From Ruminococcaceae bacterium UBA3751 (lineage in GTDB: Bacteria > Bacillota > Clostridia > Oscillospirales > Acutalibacteraceae), in assembly GCA_002371215.1 (NCBI GenBank), contig DFGL01000027.1, positions 1 through 64,000 of the forward strand: DNA of 64,000 nucleotides. Reading direction: 5' to 3'. The notes under the pieces are model-generated. The model was given only the letters and a program-made list of their open reading frames with translations, was not told the DNA's origin and did not search any database. Positions 41,614-50,687 of this stretch are shown piece by piece. Positions within the stretch are counted from its first letter, which is position 1, and each line of letters begins with the position of its first letter. The translations under genes and the position numbers were made by a program.

Positions 41614-42651
41614 ATGATTGAAAGAGTTAATAAAGAAAACTTAGACGAATACGAAGCATTTATCAAGCGCCATCCGAAGGGACTTTTTCAGCACTCTTCA
41701 AAATGGGCGAAGGTTAAATCCGCCTGGAAATGGGAAGCGGTTATGCTCAAGGATGATAACGATGAAATCAAGGGCGCCGCTGCGGTTTTAATCCGCTCAA
41801 TCCCCGTAATCGGCAATTCGCTTATGTATGCCTGCAGAGGTTTCGTTGCGGACGAGGACGATTTTGAAACCTTTGACGCGCTGTTTGACGCGCTGCTTAA
41901 AATCGGCAAGGATTACAAGGCTTACTGCCTTAAGATTGACCCTGAAATCGTTATTGAAAACGAGGCGTACAAAAAACACCTTATTGAAAAGGGATTTATT
42001 GAGCTCAACCCCGGATGTATGGACTTTGAAAACGTTCAGCCGCGCTTTGTTTACTGCTTTGATTATAACGGTATGACTGAGGACGAGCTTATGCTCACCT
42101 TTAAGAGCGATTACCGTAACAGAATAAGAAAAGCGCCGAGAAAGGGCGTTGAGGTTAAGGTTTGCGGCAAGGAAGCGCTTGACGATTTTGTTCGCATTAT
42201 GGCCGAAACGGGCGAGCGCGACGGATTTTCAACGAGGCCGAAATGGTACTTTGAAAAAATCCTTGACTGCATGACTGACGACGCAAGGCTTTATATGGCT
42301 TACTATAACGGAGAAGCTATCGCGGGTACGCTTGCTATCAAATGGGGCGAAAACGTTATGAAATATCAGTACGGCGCCTCATCAAACTCACACAGAAACG
42401 TATACCCGAACTACGCTCTGCAGTGGGCTATGATGCAGTGGGGTATGGAATGTAACTGTAAGGTTTACGATTTCGGCGGCATCAGCGGCGACTGCCAGAA
42501 TCCCGATAATCCGCACTACGGATTATGGCGCTTCAAGCACGGATTCGGCGGTTATATGAAGGAATTTATAGGCGAGTTTGACTACGTTATTAACAAGCCT
42601 GTTTATAAGATGTACAATATAGGTACTGAGGTTTTAAAAAAGATAAGGTAA
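41614..42651 (+). CDS. FemX/FemAB-family peptidyltransferase
   Basis: Aminoacyl-tRNA-dependent transferase that adds the first residue of the interpeptide bridge to lipid II. The 345-residue product has two GNAT-like halves: FQHSSKWAKVKSAWKWEAV near 27-45, the CRGFVADEDD segment, then FKSDYRNRIRKAPRKGVEVK and a QYGASSNSHRNVYPNYALQW segment typical of FemX. YDFGGISGD and GLWRFKHGFGG near the end are conserved in the family. No coiled-coil insertion is present. It is followed by an alanine racemase-like gene, consistent with a wall-precursor role. Confidence 0.92.
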   Translation: MIERVNKENLDEYEAFIKRHPKGLFQHSSKWAKVKSAWKWEAVMLKDDNDEIKGAAAVLIRSIPVIGNSLMYACRGFVADEDDFETFDALFDALLKIGKDYKAYCLKIDPEIVIENEAYKKHLIEKGFIELNPGCMDFENVQPRFVYCFDYNGMTEDELMLTFKSDYRNRIRKAPRKGVEVKVCGKEALDDFVRIMAETGERDGFSTRPKWYFEKILDCMTDDARLYMAYYNGEAIAGTLAIKWGENVMKYQYGASSNSHRNVYPNYALQWAMMQWGMECNCKVYDFGGISGDCQNPDNPHYGLWRFKHGFGGYMKEFIGEFDYVINKPVYKMYNIGTEVLKKIR

Positions 42652-42661
42652 ATCAAAAAAC

Positions 42662-42710
42662 AATCCCTCCGTCGCGCAGAGCGCGCCACCTCCCTTTACA
42701 CAAGGGAGGC
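42662..42710 (+). repeat. Type B hairpin repeat upstream of alr
   Basis: AATCCCTC followed by GTCGCG-caga-GCGCGC and CCTCCCTT-tacac-AAGGGAGG. The second stem with the TACAC loop matches 8010-8032 apart from a changed outer base pair. It may also stop transcription from the femX-like gene, though no T-run follows. Confidence 0.7.
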
Positions 42711-42726
42711 AAAAAGGAAGATTGTA

Positions 42727-42774
42727 CACCTCATCCGTCGGCTGCGCCGACACCTTCCCCTCAAGGGGAAGGCT
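42727..42774 (+). repeat. Type A double-hairpin element upstream of alr
   Basis: CACCTCATCC, then GTCGGC-tgc-GCCGAC, then CCTTCCCCT-ca-AGGGGAAGG, matching the element at 6239-6287. It is flanked by direct repeats AAAAGGAAGATTGTA (42712-42726) and AAAAGGAAGATTATA (42775-42789); the second copy is the alr ribosome binding site. Confidence 0.75.
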
Positions 42775-42788
42775 AAAAGGAAGATTAT

Positions 42789-43862
42789 ATGAGCAGATAC
42801 GTTATTGATAAAAAAGGACTCGATGATAACATTGAGCTGATAAAGAAAAAGGCGGGCGTTCCCCTTATCGGAGTTGTTAAGGGCAACGGCTACGGCTTCG
42901 GCATTAAGGAATTTACGCTTGTTCTAAAGGAGCACGGGATTAAAACCTTTGCCGTTACCGAGGTTACGGACGTTCCCGTTTTAAAGGAAATACTCGAAGG
43001 CGAGGACATCCTCGTTATGCGCTCAACGGCTGTTGAAAGCGAGGCGAGAATTATCGCCGAAAACGGCTGTATTGCAACAATCGGTTCGCTTGAGGCGGCT
43101 GAAACTATGAGCAGAATTTCAAAAGAGCTCGGCGTTACAACCAGGTGCCACCTTAAGATTGACACGGGAATGGGAAGATACGGCTTTATGCCCTCCGAGG
43201 TTGAAAACGCGATAAGCTGCTACTCCCTGCCAAACCTTGAATTCATCGGCGCATACACGCATTTTTCTTCAGCGTTCAGAAACAGAGAGCTTACTAAAGC
43301 TCAGCTCGTTATGTTTAAAGATACGATGGAGCAGGTTAAGAAGGCGGTGGGCGAGGTTGGAACGCTGCACTGCGCCAACTCCCCCGCTCTGCTTAACGTT
43401 GAGGACGTTTGCCTTGATTCCGTACGAATCGGCTCGGCATTTACGGGCAGAGTTATAACGACGAGCAAAATCGGGCTCAACAGACTCGGCTCGCTTGAGG
43501 CGGAGGTTGTTGAGGTCAAGACCGTACCCGCGGGCTACAAGGTTGGCTACAACGGAACCTACACAACAAAGAGAGAAACAAAAATAGCCATAGTACCCAT
43601 AGGGCACTATGACGGCTTCGGACTCGGCAAGGAGAAGGAGCAATACGATTTAAGATATATTCTGAGCGTTATTAAGAGATTTCTTAATAAAAAGCAGATG
43701 TACGTGAGAATTAACGGCGAGATGCACTACGTTATCGGCGGAATAGGGCTTTCCCACACCGCGGTTGACGTAACGGGAACGGACATCAAGGCGGGAGACC
43801 TCGCGAGCGTTGATATTTCTCCGCTTATGGTTAACCCGAGAATTGAAAGAATTTATAAATAG
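42789..43862 (+). CDS. Alanine racemase-like PLP enzyme (divergent)
   Basis: Fold-type III PLP racemase of 357 residues. The N-terminal barrel has the PLP lysine Lys31 in GVVKGNGYG, KIDTGMGRYGF near 120-130 and an HCANSPALLN segment near 195. The C-terminal domain has VGYNGTYTTKRETKIAIVPI with the expected Tyr. However, the usual C-M-D-Q segment before MVDVT reads GLSHTAVDVTG, and the GYADG segment reads GHYDGFG. It probably makes D-alanine for wall synthesis, but serine or another amino acid is possible. The ribosome binding site AAGGAAG is one arm of a direct repeat around a hairpin element. Confidence 0.82.
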   Translation: MSRYVIDKKGLDDNIELIKKKAGVPLIGVVKGNGYGFGIKEFTLVLKEHGIKTFAVTEVTDVPVLKEILEGEDILVMRSTAVESEARIIAENGCIATIGSLEAAETMSRISKELGVTTRCHLKIDTGMGRYGFMPSEVENAISCYSLPNLEFIGAYTHFSSAFRNRELTKAQLVMFKDTMEQVKKAVGEVGTLHCANSPALLNVEDVCLDSVRIGSAFTGRVITTSKIGLNRLGSLEAEVVEVKTVPAGYKVGYNGTYTTKRETKIAIVPIGHYDGFGLGKEKEQYDLRYILSVIKRFLNKKQMYVRINGEMHYVIGGIGLSHTAVDVTGTDIKAGDLASVDISPLMVNPRIERIYK

Positions 43863-43874
43863 CAAGGTGATAAA

Positions 43875-44198
43875 ATGAGCATTACCGTTAACCTTTACTA
43901 CAGGGGCGAAAACGGCAGCGCAAGGGCTTTTGCAAGAGAGATGGAGGAAGGCGGAACAGCTGATAAAATCAGGGCGGAAAAGGGTAATTTAAGATACGAT
44001 TACTTTTTCCCGATGAACGATGATGAAACCGTTCTTCTCATAGACAGCTGGGAAAACCAGGAGGCGATTGACCTTCACCACGCATCCCCTATGATGGCGG
44101 AAATTGCAAAGCTCCGCGAAAAATACGACCTTCATATGACGGTTGAAAGATATATTTCAGACAACAGTACCGAAGGCGAAAGCTTTATAAGGAAATAA
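43875..44198 (+). CDS. Antibiotic biosynthesis monooxygenase (ABM/YgiN-like) domain protein
   Basis: Single ferredoxin-like ABM domain of 107 residues. Visible signatures are SITVNLYYRGENGSARAFAR, the central LRYDYFFPMNDDETVLLIDSWENQEAIDLHHASP strand-helix segment (split here by function only), and MAEIAKLREKYDLHMTVERY. Family members act on quinones or haem, or serve as small dimeric oxygenases; the substrate here is unknown. CAAGGTGAT precedes the ATG, and the gene begins 12 bases after the alr-like stop, so they are co-transcribed. Confidence 0.87.
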   Translation: MSITVNLYYRGENGSARAFAREMEEGGTADKIRAEKGNLRYDYFFPMNDDETVLLIDSWENQEAIDLHHASPMMAEIAKLREKYDLHMTVERYISDNSTEGESFIRK

Positions 44199-44231
44199 AA
44201 ACAGGGCAGCGTTAAGCTGCCCAATTTTTTA
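44196..44231. terminator. Bidirectional terminator between the ABM gene and groEL
   Basis: GGGCAGC-gttaa-GCTGCCC (44204-44222) followed by AATTTTTTATT on the plus strand and by TGTTTTTATT on the minus strand, serving both converging genes. Confidence 0.88.
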
Positions 44232-45893
<1,662 letters not shown>

Positions 45894-45910
45894 TTAACGC
45901 ATTAAACTTG

Positions 45911-45933
45911 GGAGGGCGCAAACCCCCTCCCTT
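45911..45933. repeat. GC-rich hairpin between groES and groEL
   Basis: Minus-strand GGGAGGG-ggtttgcg-CCCTCCC without a T-run. It resembles the type C repeat and could stabilise or process the groES-groEL mRNA. Confidence 0.5.
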
Positions 45934-45939
45934 AAAGAA

Positions 45940-46212
45940 TTATTCTACAACTGCAAGAATATCCTTGATTTCAGAGATAGTGTACTCTGTACCGTCAAGC
46001 TTAACCTGAGTTCCCGAATACTTGCTGATAATTACCTTATCGCCTACCTTAACGGTCATAGGGTTTTTCTCCGTACCGGGGCCTACCGCTACGACCTCCG
46101 AAACCTCAGGCTTTTCCTGGGCAGAAGCGGCGAGAATAATTCCCGACGCAGTCGTTTCCTCAGCTTCAACTGATTTAAGCAGAACTCTGTCTGCAAGCGG
46201 TTTAATAGTCAT
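45940..46212 (-). CDS. groES: Co-chaperonin GroES
   Basis: Lid of the GroEL chamber. The start at 46212 is chosen because GAGGTGA lies just upstream and the 90-residue product then begins MTIKPLADRVLLK, as in the family; a longer in-frame extension would run into CIRCE. VGDKVIISKYSGTQVKLDGT and a C-terminal EIKDILAVVE are conserved. The mobile-loop region (TASGIILAASAQEKPEV) is normal. It is the first gene of the groES-groEL operon. Confidence 0.98.
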   Translation of the reverse strand: MTIKPLADRVLLKSVEAEETTASGIILAASAQEKPEVSEVVAVGPGTEKNPMTVKVGDKVIISKYSGTQVKLDGTEYTISEIKDILAVVE

Positions 46213-46247
46213 ATATGTCACCTCTTTAATAATATACGTTTCAGAAA

Positions 46248-46274
46248 TTAGCACTCTATAATCTCGAGTGCTAA
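46248..46274 (-). promoter_or_regulatory. CIRCE element (HrcA operator)
   Basis: TTAGCACTC-N9-GAGTGCTAA is a perfect consensus CIRCE inverted repeat, between the promoter and the groES ribosome binding site. It implies HrcA repression released by heat or other misfolding stress. HrcA itself is not in the window. Confidence 0.97.
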
Positions 46275-46279
46275 TATAT

Positions 46280-46307
46280 ATTTTAGCAAGTTTTTCCTAT
46301 TTGTCAA
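46280..46307 (-). promoter_or_regulatory. Sigma-A promoter of groES-groEL
   Basis: Minus-strand TTGACA, 16 bases, TAAAAT. CIRCE begins 5 bases downstream of the -10, covering the transcription start. Confidence 0.9.
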
Positions 46308-46357
46308 TAGTATTGACGAATTATTTTTATTTTATATAACATTCACTACATAATATG

Positions 46358-47473
46358 CTATTTAAAATACATATAATACTGGCATTTAAGCATTCCGTTA
46401 TAGAGCTTTCGGCGTTTGTCCGCCTTTCTGCCGAAGCATTTTTCAAATTCCTCGTCGGGAGAGATAATGCCGTAGGACCAGCCGCGCTTTTGAACAAACT
46501 TTTCGCCCATAATTCTGTAAATTTTTTCGGCTTCCTTAATATCGAGCATTCTTTCACCGTAAGGCGGATTGGTTACAAGCGTTCCCCTTTCGGTAGTCGG
46601 GTTAAAGCGTTTTATGTCGCTGACGGAAACGTTTATTTTTTTATCAACGCCGGCGCGCCTTGCGTTAATAAGGGAAAGCTCGGCGGATTTTTCGTCAATA
46701 TCGCTTCCGAAAGCGGTAAAATCAGTATCCGTTTTAACCAAATCCTTACAGCGCTCTTTCTCCGATTTCCATATTTTTTCGGGAATCATACCCCATCTGT
46801 CAAGGTCAAAGCCGCGGTTCAGCCCCGGTGCGATATTATCCGCAAGCAGGGCGCCCTCAATAAGAATCGTTCCGCTGCCGCAGCAGGGGTCGTAAAGCGT
46901 ATGGTAATGGCGCAGCTGAGAGAGTCTGCACATTGCGGCGGCGAGGGTTTCGCGGATTGGGGCGTCATTACCGACAGGGCGGTATCCCCTTTTATGAAGT
47001 CCTGCGCCCGAGGTATCAATAGCGATAACGACCTCGTTTTTCATTATTGAAAACTGAATCTGATGAACGGGACCCGTTTCCTCAAACCAGCTTATTTTAT
47101 AATCTTCCTTAAGACTTTCCACAACCGCTTTTTTAATTATTTTCTGGCAGTCAGGTACGGAGTGCAGCGCAGAAGCAAGCGAGAAACCCTTTACGGGAAA
47201 GGTATCGTTTACTCCTATAAAATCGCTCCACGGCAGCGCCTTTACCTGTTGAAAGAGCTCCTCAAAGCTCTCCGCAAAAAAGCGCCCAAGAACGAGTTGT
47301 ATTCTCTCGGAATAGCGGGAGCAGAGATTTGCTCTTACAAGGATTTCATCGTTACCCGAAAAAAACACCCTTGCGTTTTCAGCTTTTACGTTTTCAGCCC
47401 CCATAAGCCGTAACTCATCTGCGACAAGCCCCTCAACGCCGAGAAGGCACGGGGCGGACATTAAATAACTCAT
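46358..47473 (-). CDS. THUMP-domain class I rRNA methyltransferase (RlmL/YpsC-like)
   Basis: Probable SAM-dependent guanine-N2 methyltransferase acting on 23S rRNA. The 371 residues comprise an N-terminal THUMP region (about 1-155) and a Rossmann methyltransferase domain with YDPCCGSGTILIEGALLADN near 190-210, FGSDIDEKSAELSLINARRAG and the catalytic TNPPYGERM near 305. The upstream divIC transcript ends at a strong terminator just before it. The target nucleotide is inferred from the family only. Confidence 0.92.
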   Translation of the reverse strand: MSYLMSAPCLLGVEGLVADELRLMGAENVKAENARVFFSGNDEILVRANLCSRYSERIQLVLGRFFAESFEELFQQVKALPWSDFIGVNDTFPVKGFSLASALHSVPDCQKIIKKAVVESLKEDYKISWFEETGPVHQIQFSIMKNEVVIAIDTSGAGLHKRGYRPVGNDAPIRETLAAAMCRLSQLRHYHTLYDPCCGSGTILIEGALLADNIAPGLNRGFDLDRWGMIPEKIWKSEKERCKDLVKTDTDFTAFGSDIDEKSAELSLINARRAGVDKKINVSVSDIKRFNPTTERGTLVTNPPYGERMLDIKEAEKIYRIMGEKFVQKRGWSYGIISPDEEFEKCFGRKADKRRKLYNGMLKCQYYMYFK

Positions 47474-47483
47474 TTTAACCTCA

Positions 47484-47517
47484 CAAAAAAAGCGGGCACC
47501 TAAAGGCGAGGTGCCCG
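47484..47517 (-). terminator. Terminator after divIC
   Basis: Minus-strand CGGGCACCT-cgccttt-AGGTGCCCG followed by CTTTTTTT. Confidence 0.92.
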
Positions 47518-47524
47518 TTGATTA

Positions 47525-47830
47525 TTATTTACTTGATGAAATATTGTAAAAGACGATTTCGCCCTCCTTGGCGTAGCCCTTTTCCCTCGCCTTCTGCTCA
47601 ATATATTCGTCCTTATTTTTACTGTTGAGTATAGCTCTTACTTTTTCATTATCGTCAACCTGCTTCTCATACTGAGCGTTTACCATAGCGGCTGAATTCT
47701 TAAGGCGGCTTATATCAGAATAATTGCTGATTAAAGTTACAGCGGAATATATTGCAACAACGCCGAGAAGAGCCATTACCACAAGGCGAATGACTGCTTT
47801 TTTATTTAACTTTTTAGCCCTTTCCTTCAA
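47525..47830 (-). CDS. divIC: Septum formation initiator DivIC/FtsB
   Basis: Bitopic division protein that links FtsL and FtsQ/DivIB. The TTG at 47830 is preferred because GAGGTG lies about 7 bases upstream; an in-frame GTG at 47839 overlaps that site. The 101-residue product has a basic cytoplasmic start (ERAKKLNKKAVIR), one membrane helix (LVVMALLGVVAIYSAVTLIS, about 20-40), a coiled coil (about 45-75) and the family end YIEQKAREKGYAKEGEIVF. It is the last gene of the yab cluster, as in Bacillus, here with its own promoter. Confidence 0.9.
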   Translation of the reverse strand: MKERAKKLNKKAVIRLVVMALLGVVAIYSAVTLISNYSDISRLKNSAAMVNAQYEKQVDDNEKVRAILNSKNKDEYIEQKAREKGYAKEGEIVFYNISSSK

Positions 47831-47848
47831 GATATACACACCTCACAA

Positions 47849-47877
47849 ATAAACTATACTACATATGTATAGTTTAT
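47849..47877. promoter_or_regulatory. Perfect 11-bp palindrome downstream of the divIC -10 box
   Basis: ATAAACTATAC-tacatat-GTATAGTTTAT. It begins at the -10 box and covers the expected start of transcription. No T-run follows, so an operator or RNA hairpin is more likely than a terminator. Confidence 0.6.
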
Positions 47878-47905
47878 TATAATATAAACATTAACAAAAA
47901 TGCAA
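47876..47905 (-). promoter_or_regulatory. Candidate promoter of divIC
   Basis: Minus-strand TTGCAT, 18 bases, TATAAT. The -35 box lies within the last codons of yabQ. Confidence 0.65.
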
Positions 47906-48220
47906 TAGTTTTTTGAAACTTTTTTTACCATTTTTTAATTTTTTTGAAAGAAATTGCAAGAATTTTGCCCACGGAGCAGTTAAAAATGAGAAAAGAGATG
48001 AAAAAAGCTTATGCAAGGTTGAAATATATATAATGTATATAATAAACGGAAACAGCAGAGTGTACCAGCGTATTTCCCCTTTTGAATACGCAATAAGAAA
48101 CAGAACGTAAATCAGCGCAAAAGAGCACAGCATAATAAAATCCGCTATAAAAACAAACGCCTTTGCGGGAAAGAGCATTTCAAGAAGACAAACGAAATCA
48201 TAGATTAAGCCGAAAATCAA
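47891..48220 (-). CDS. yabQ: YabQ-like spore cortex membrane protein
   Basis: Homologue of YabQ, a forespore-side membrane protein needed for cortex formation in Bacillus. The 109-residue product has three to four membrane helices (LIYDFVCLLEMLFPAK, AFVFIADFIMLCSFALIYVLFLIAY, WYTLLFPFIIYIIYI) and a basic C-terminus (KFLQFLSKKLKNGKKSFKKLL). The start is uncertain: TTG at 48220 has no good ribosome binding site, and the open frame continues upstream to about 48257 with hydrophobic residues but only ATA or GTA codons. Position between yabP and divIC supports the call. Function was proven only in Bacillus. Confidence 0.8.
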   Translation of the reverse strand: MIFGLIYDFVCLLEMLFPAKAFVFIADFIMLCSFALIYVLFLIAYSKGEIRWYTLLFPFIIYIIYISTLHKLFSSLFSFLTAPWAKFLQFLSKKLKNGKKSFKKLLHFC

Positions 48221-48252
48221 GCCGAGAACGCAAAAGGCAGTTATTACCTTTA

Positions 48253-48525
48253 CTATGAGAATACTCTCCTGAAAAAGCCGTTGCTTTTTATTCTGTCGCT
48301 GTAAATAACGGCTGTTATTTTACCGGTTACCTTCAGCGCGCCCGTTTCCAAATCAAGCGTTTCAATATGAAGCTGCGAGCCTTTTATTACAATATCGCCC
48401 CAGTCGCTCGAAGCTTCAACAGTCTCCTCGTTGAACGCGCCCACCTCGGTTATTCCGCTCATCTCAATACTTTCCCTGTTCTGTGAAAAAACGGTATGCT
48501 TGGTTTTATTAACGTTTTCCTCCAT
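48253..48525 (-). CDS. yabP: YabP-family sporulation protein
   Basis: Spore-coat/cortex-related protein of the YabP/YqfC family. From the ATG at 48525 (ribosome binding site GGGGGTG) the 90-residue product shows ENVNKTKHTVFSQNRESIEM, SGITEVGAFNEETVEASSDW and GDIVIKGSQLHIETLDLETG, the conserved core. The ribosome binding site is the 3' arm of a 12-bp perfect hairpin, which could hold translation down. In Bacillus and most Clostridia yabP directly follows rqcP; here rqcP is 6 kb away. Confidence 0.93.
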   Translation of the reverse strand: MEENVNKTKHTVFSQNRESIEMSGITEVGAFNEETVEASSDWGDIVIKGSQLHIETLDLETGALKVTGKITAVIYSDRIKSNGFFRRVFS

Positions 48526-48531
48526 AAAAGC

Positions 48532-48558
48532 ACCCCCGTACATTGTATGTACGGGGGT
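48532..48558 (-). promoter_or_regulatory. Hairpin covering the yabP ribosome binding site
   Basis: Minus-strand ACCCCCGTACAT-aca-ATGTACGGGGGT is a perfect 12-bp stem with a 3-base loop. Its 3' arm includes the GGGGG of the yabP ribosome binding site. It may also act as a weak terminator for the coiled-coil gene upstream (CTTTT follows). Confidence 0.75.
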
Positions 48559-48564
48559 TGGTAT

Positions 48565-48798
48565 TTATGATTTACCTTTGAGCGAGCTCACAATCGTTTC
48601 AATCTCGCCCTTCATAGACTGGAGAACTTCAATATTTTTTTCAAGCTCTCTGTTTGCCTCATTAAGCTGAATTTCAAGATTTGAATTTATCAGTTCAAGC
48701 CTCTGACATTCAAACTGCGCCTCAGAAAGCGCCGCAGTAAGCCTTGCATTTTCCAGCTTGAGCTGCTCAATCTCTTTATTTTTCAGTGCTTTAGCCAT
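48565..48798 (-). CDS. Small coiled-coil protein
   Basis: A 77-residue, almost entirely helical protein: heptads of Leu/Ile/Ala run from residue 6 to 70 (KEIEQLKLENARLTAALSEA ... LNEANRELEKNIEVLQSM). There is no membrane helix, signal or known domain. It starts just after the parvulin stop codon, so it is coupled to the foldase genes. The composition is like small division-associated coiled-coil proteins such as ZapA/ZapB, but the family cannot be assigned. It lies between foldase and sporulation/division genes. Confidence 0.72.
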   Translation of the reverse strand: MAKALKNKEIEQLKLENARLTAALSEAQFECQRLELINSNLEIQLNEANRELEKNIEVLQSMKGEIETIVSSLKGKS

Positions 48799-48800
48799 AA

Positions 48801-50609
48801 TTATCTGTCTATATCAGTATCAATTTCAAAATAGAATGCGCCGGGATAAGCCTTCTTTACCTTAACCTTTTTCTCAATCTCATCAAACTTAGTAGTTGAG
48901 TTTTCGGAAGCAAGAGCCGTCTGAGCGGTATACTGCCATACAAGCTTATCGTTCTTTGATACAAAGTACATTACGTGGTAACCGTACTCTGTTTCAACGA
49001 TTGCTACGTCGCCTGCTTTTCTCTTACTGTCAAAGCACCATGCGTTGAAAGAGGATACCATCTGGTTAGGAACTACGTTCTCATAAAGACCGCCGTCGCT
49101 TGCGTTGCTGTCTGAAGAATACTTCTTGGCAAGAGCTGCGAAAGCGTCCTCTGATTTAGTACCGTCGTTGTATTCCTTAAGAACGCTGTCAGCCTTTTCT
49201 TTAGCGGCTTTCTTCTGGTCCTTATCAGCTTCCGAAAGGTTTACGGTTGAGGTTTCGCCGTTCTCATCCTTTGTTTCAGGCTGAATGAGGATATGACGAA
49301 CGCTTACTGTTTTAGCGTCTGAAAGATTTACAGGCTTAAGGATATATACAACAGAAGTTGAATACACCTTCTTGTCGCCCGCTTTTCTGTCCTTGGAGAA
49401 TACCCAGTCAAGACCCGGGGTTTCGTTCTTGGTTTCCTCGTTATCGGTATCGTCTTTTTCTTCGGTAGGAGTTGCAAGAGCAGCGCCGAGATTTGAGAAT
49501 GCCGAACGGGTTGCATTGTAATAGGTTGTTTCAAGCTCGTCCTTGTAGGTAGCCTTATCGTCATCCTCTGCATACTTAACTGCAAGCTCTGCAAAGTTTG
49601 AGCCGTCATCCTTAAGCGCTTTAACGAATGCCTTTGCGTCGTCTGCGTTTGAAGCTTCAAAGAATTTAACGTCAACAGATACGAGAGAATCTCTGTTCTT
49701 TTCAAGATAATCGTTGAGCTCTTTTTCCGTATATTCTTTATTGGTAAGATCCTTCTGATAATCCTGCTTATAATTATCAGCGATATAAGAAACAGTAGCC
49801 TCGTGGGTAAAGGTATCAGCGTCAACGCCGTCGCCCATTGCAGCCATAAGGTATGCGCTGAGGGTAAAGCCGTATTCCTTAGCGCTCTTCTTGTACTCGT
49901 CAAGGGTTTCCTGAAGTTCTTTCTTCTGGTCCTCGGTAATTTCGGGCTCTTTGCCTTTATTTGCCTTAACAGCGGCATAATAGTATCCGTAAACGTCCTT
50001 GATGTTATGAAGAACTTCATCCTCAGCCTTCTTAGCCCAGGTAATCTTCTTACCGTCCTCATCCTCAGTGGTCTGCTTAGCGAAAGCCTTGTCAAAATCG
50101 ACCTGGCTGCTATCGCCTGCGCCGTACTGAGCAAGATATGACTGAGACTGCTGAAGGTTATTATAGTAAACTGCAAAATAGTAGTTATATGTACTTACCT
50201 TAACGTTGTGCTTTTCGCCGTCAACGTCGGTAATAACCATACCGGTAAACGTTTTCTGCGGCCAGCCGAGAGAGCTGATAAAGCCGTGCTTTGCTGCGCC
50301 GGTTGCAACGTAAGTGCAAAGCAGAGCAACAACGCATACGATAGCGATGCAGGAGATAAGCGCCTTCTTTGCCTTTTTAGCCATCGGGATTACTACCTTA
50401 TCGTCAGTAATAATAATGGCGTCTCTCTCTTCAATGAGAAGGTCACGCTCCTTGCGGAGTTTTTCCTTTTCCTTCTCATCCTTTTCCTCAAGGATTTTTT
50501 CCTTGATTTCCTTGAGCTTTTTGTTAATTTCTTCTTTCTTTGCCGTGGCCTTTTCAGCCTTAGCTTCAAGCCTTGAGGGCTTTTTTTCTGTTTCTTTTTC
50601 TTTAGCCAT
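48801..50609 (-). CDS. Large membrane-anchored parvulin foldase (PrsA-like), copy 1
   Basis: Predicted extracytoplasmic peptidyl-prolyl isomerase of 602 residues. Instead of a lipoprotein signal it has a ~85-residue charged coiled-coil N-terminus (EKEKLRKERDLLIEERDAII), one membrane helix (ALISCIAIVCVVALLCTYVA) and an outside portion. That portion has a SurA/PrsA-like N-domain with TYNYYFAVYYNN, then the parvulin domain starting VSVRHILIQPE, with a DGGLYENVVPNQMV segment and TEYGYHVMYF near its end. It probably helps exported proteins fold. A related gene lies just upstream; each has its own promoter. Confidence 0.88.
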   Translation of the reverse strand: MAKEKETEKKPSRLEAKAEKATAKKEEINKKLKEIKEKILEEKDEKEKEKLRKERDLLIEERDAIIITDDKVVIPMAKKAKKALISCIAIVCVVALLCTYVATGAAKHGFISSLGWPQKTFTGMVITDVDGEKHNVKVSTYNYYFAVYYNNLQQSQSYLAQYGAGDSSQVDFDKAFAKQTTEDEDGKKITWAKKAEDEVLHNIKDVYGYYYAAVKANKGKEPEITEDQKKELQETLDEYKKSAKEYGFTLSAYLMAAMGDGVDADTFTHEATVSYIADNYKQDYQKDLTNKEYTEKELNDYLEKNRDSLVSVDVKFFEASNADDAKAFVKALKDDGSNFAELAVKYAEDDDKATYKDELETTYYNATRSAFSNLGAALATPTEEKDDTDNEETKNETPGLDWVFSKDRKAGDKKVYSTSVVYILKPVNLSDAKTVSVRHILIQPETKDENGETSTVNLSEADKDQKKAAKEKADSVLKEYNDGTKSEDAFAALAKKYSSDSNASDGGLYENVVPNQMVSSFNAWCFDSKRKAGDVAIVETEYGYHVMYFVSKNDKLVWQYTAQTALASENSTTKFDEIEKKVKVKKAYPGAFYFEIDTDIDR

Positions 50610-50650
50610 AATATATCATTCCTTTACAGGTTATTTAAAAATGCTGTAAT

Positions 50651-50679
50651 ATTTTACACTATTCAGCAAGATATTACAA
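50651..50679 (-). promoter_or_regulatory. Promoter of parvulin foldase copy 1
   Basis: Minus-strand TTGTAA, 17 bases, TAAAAT, 42 bases before the ATG. Confidence 0.7.
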
Positions 50680-50687
50680 GTATTATT

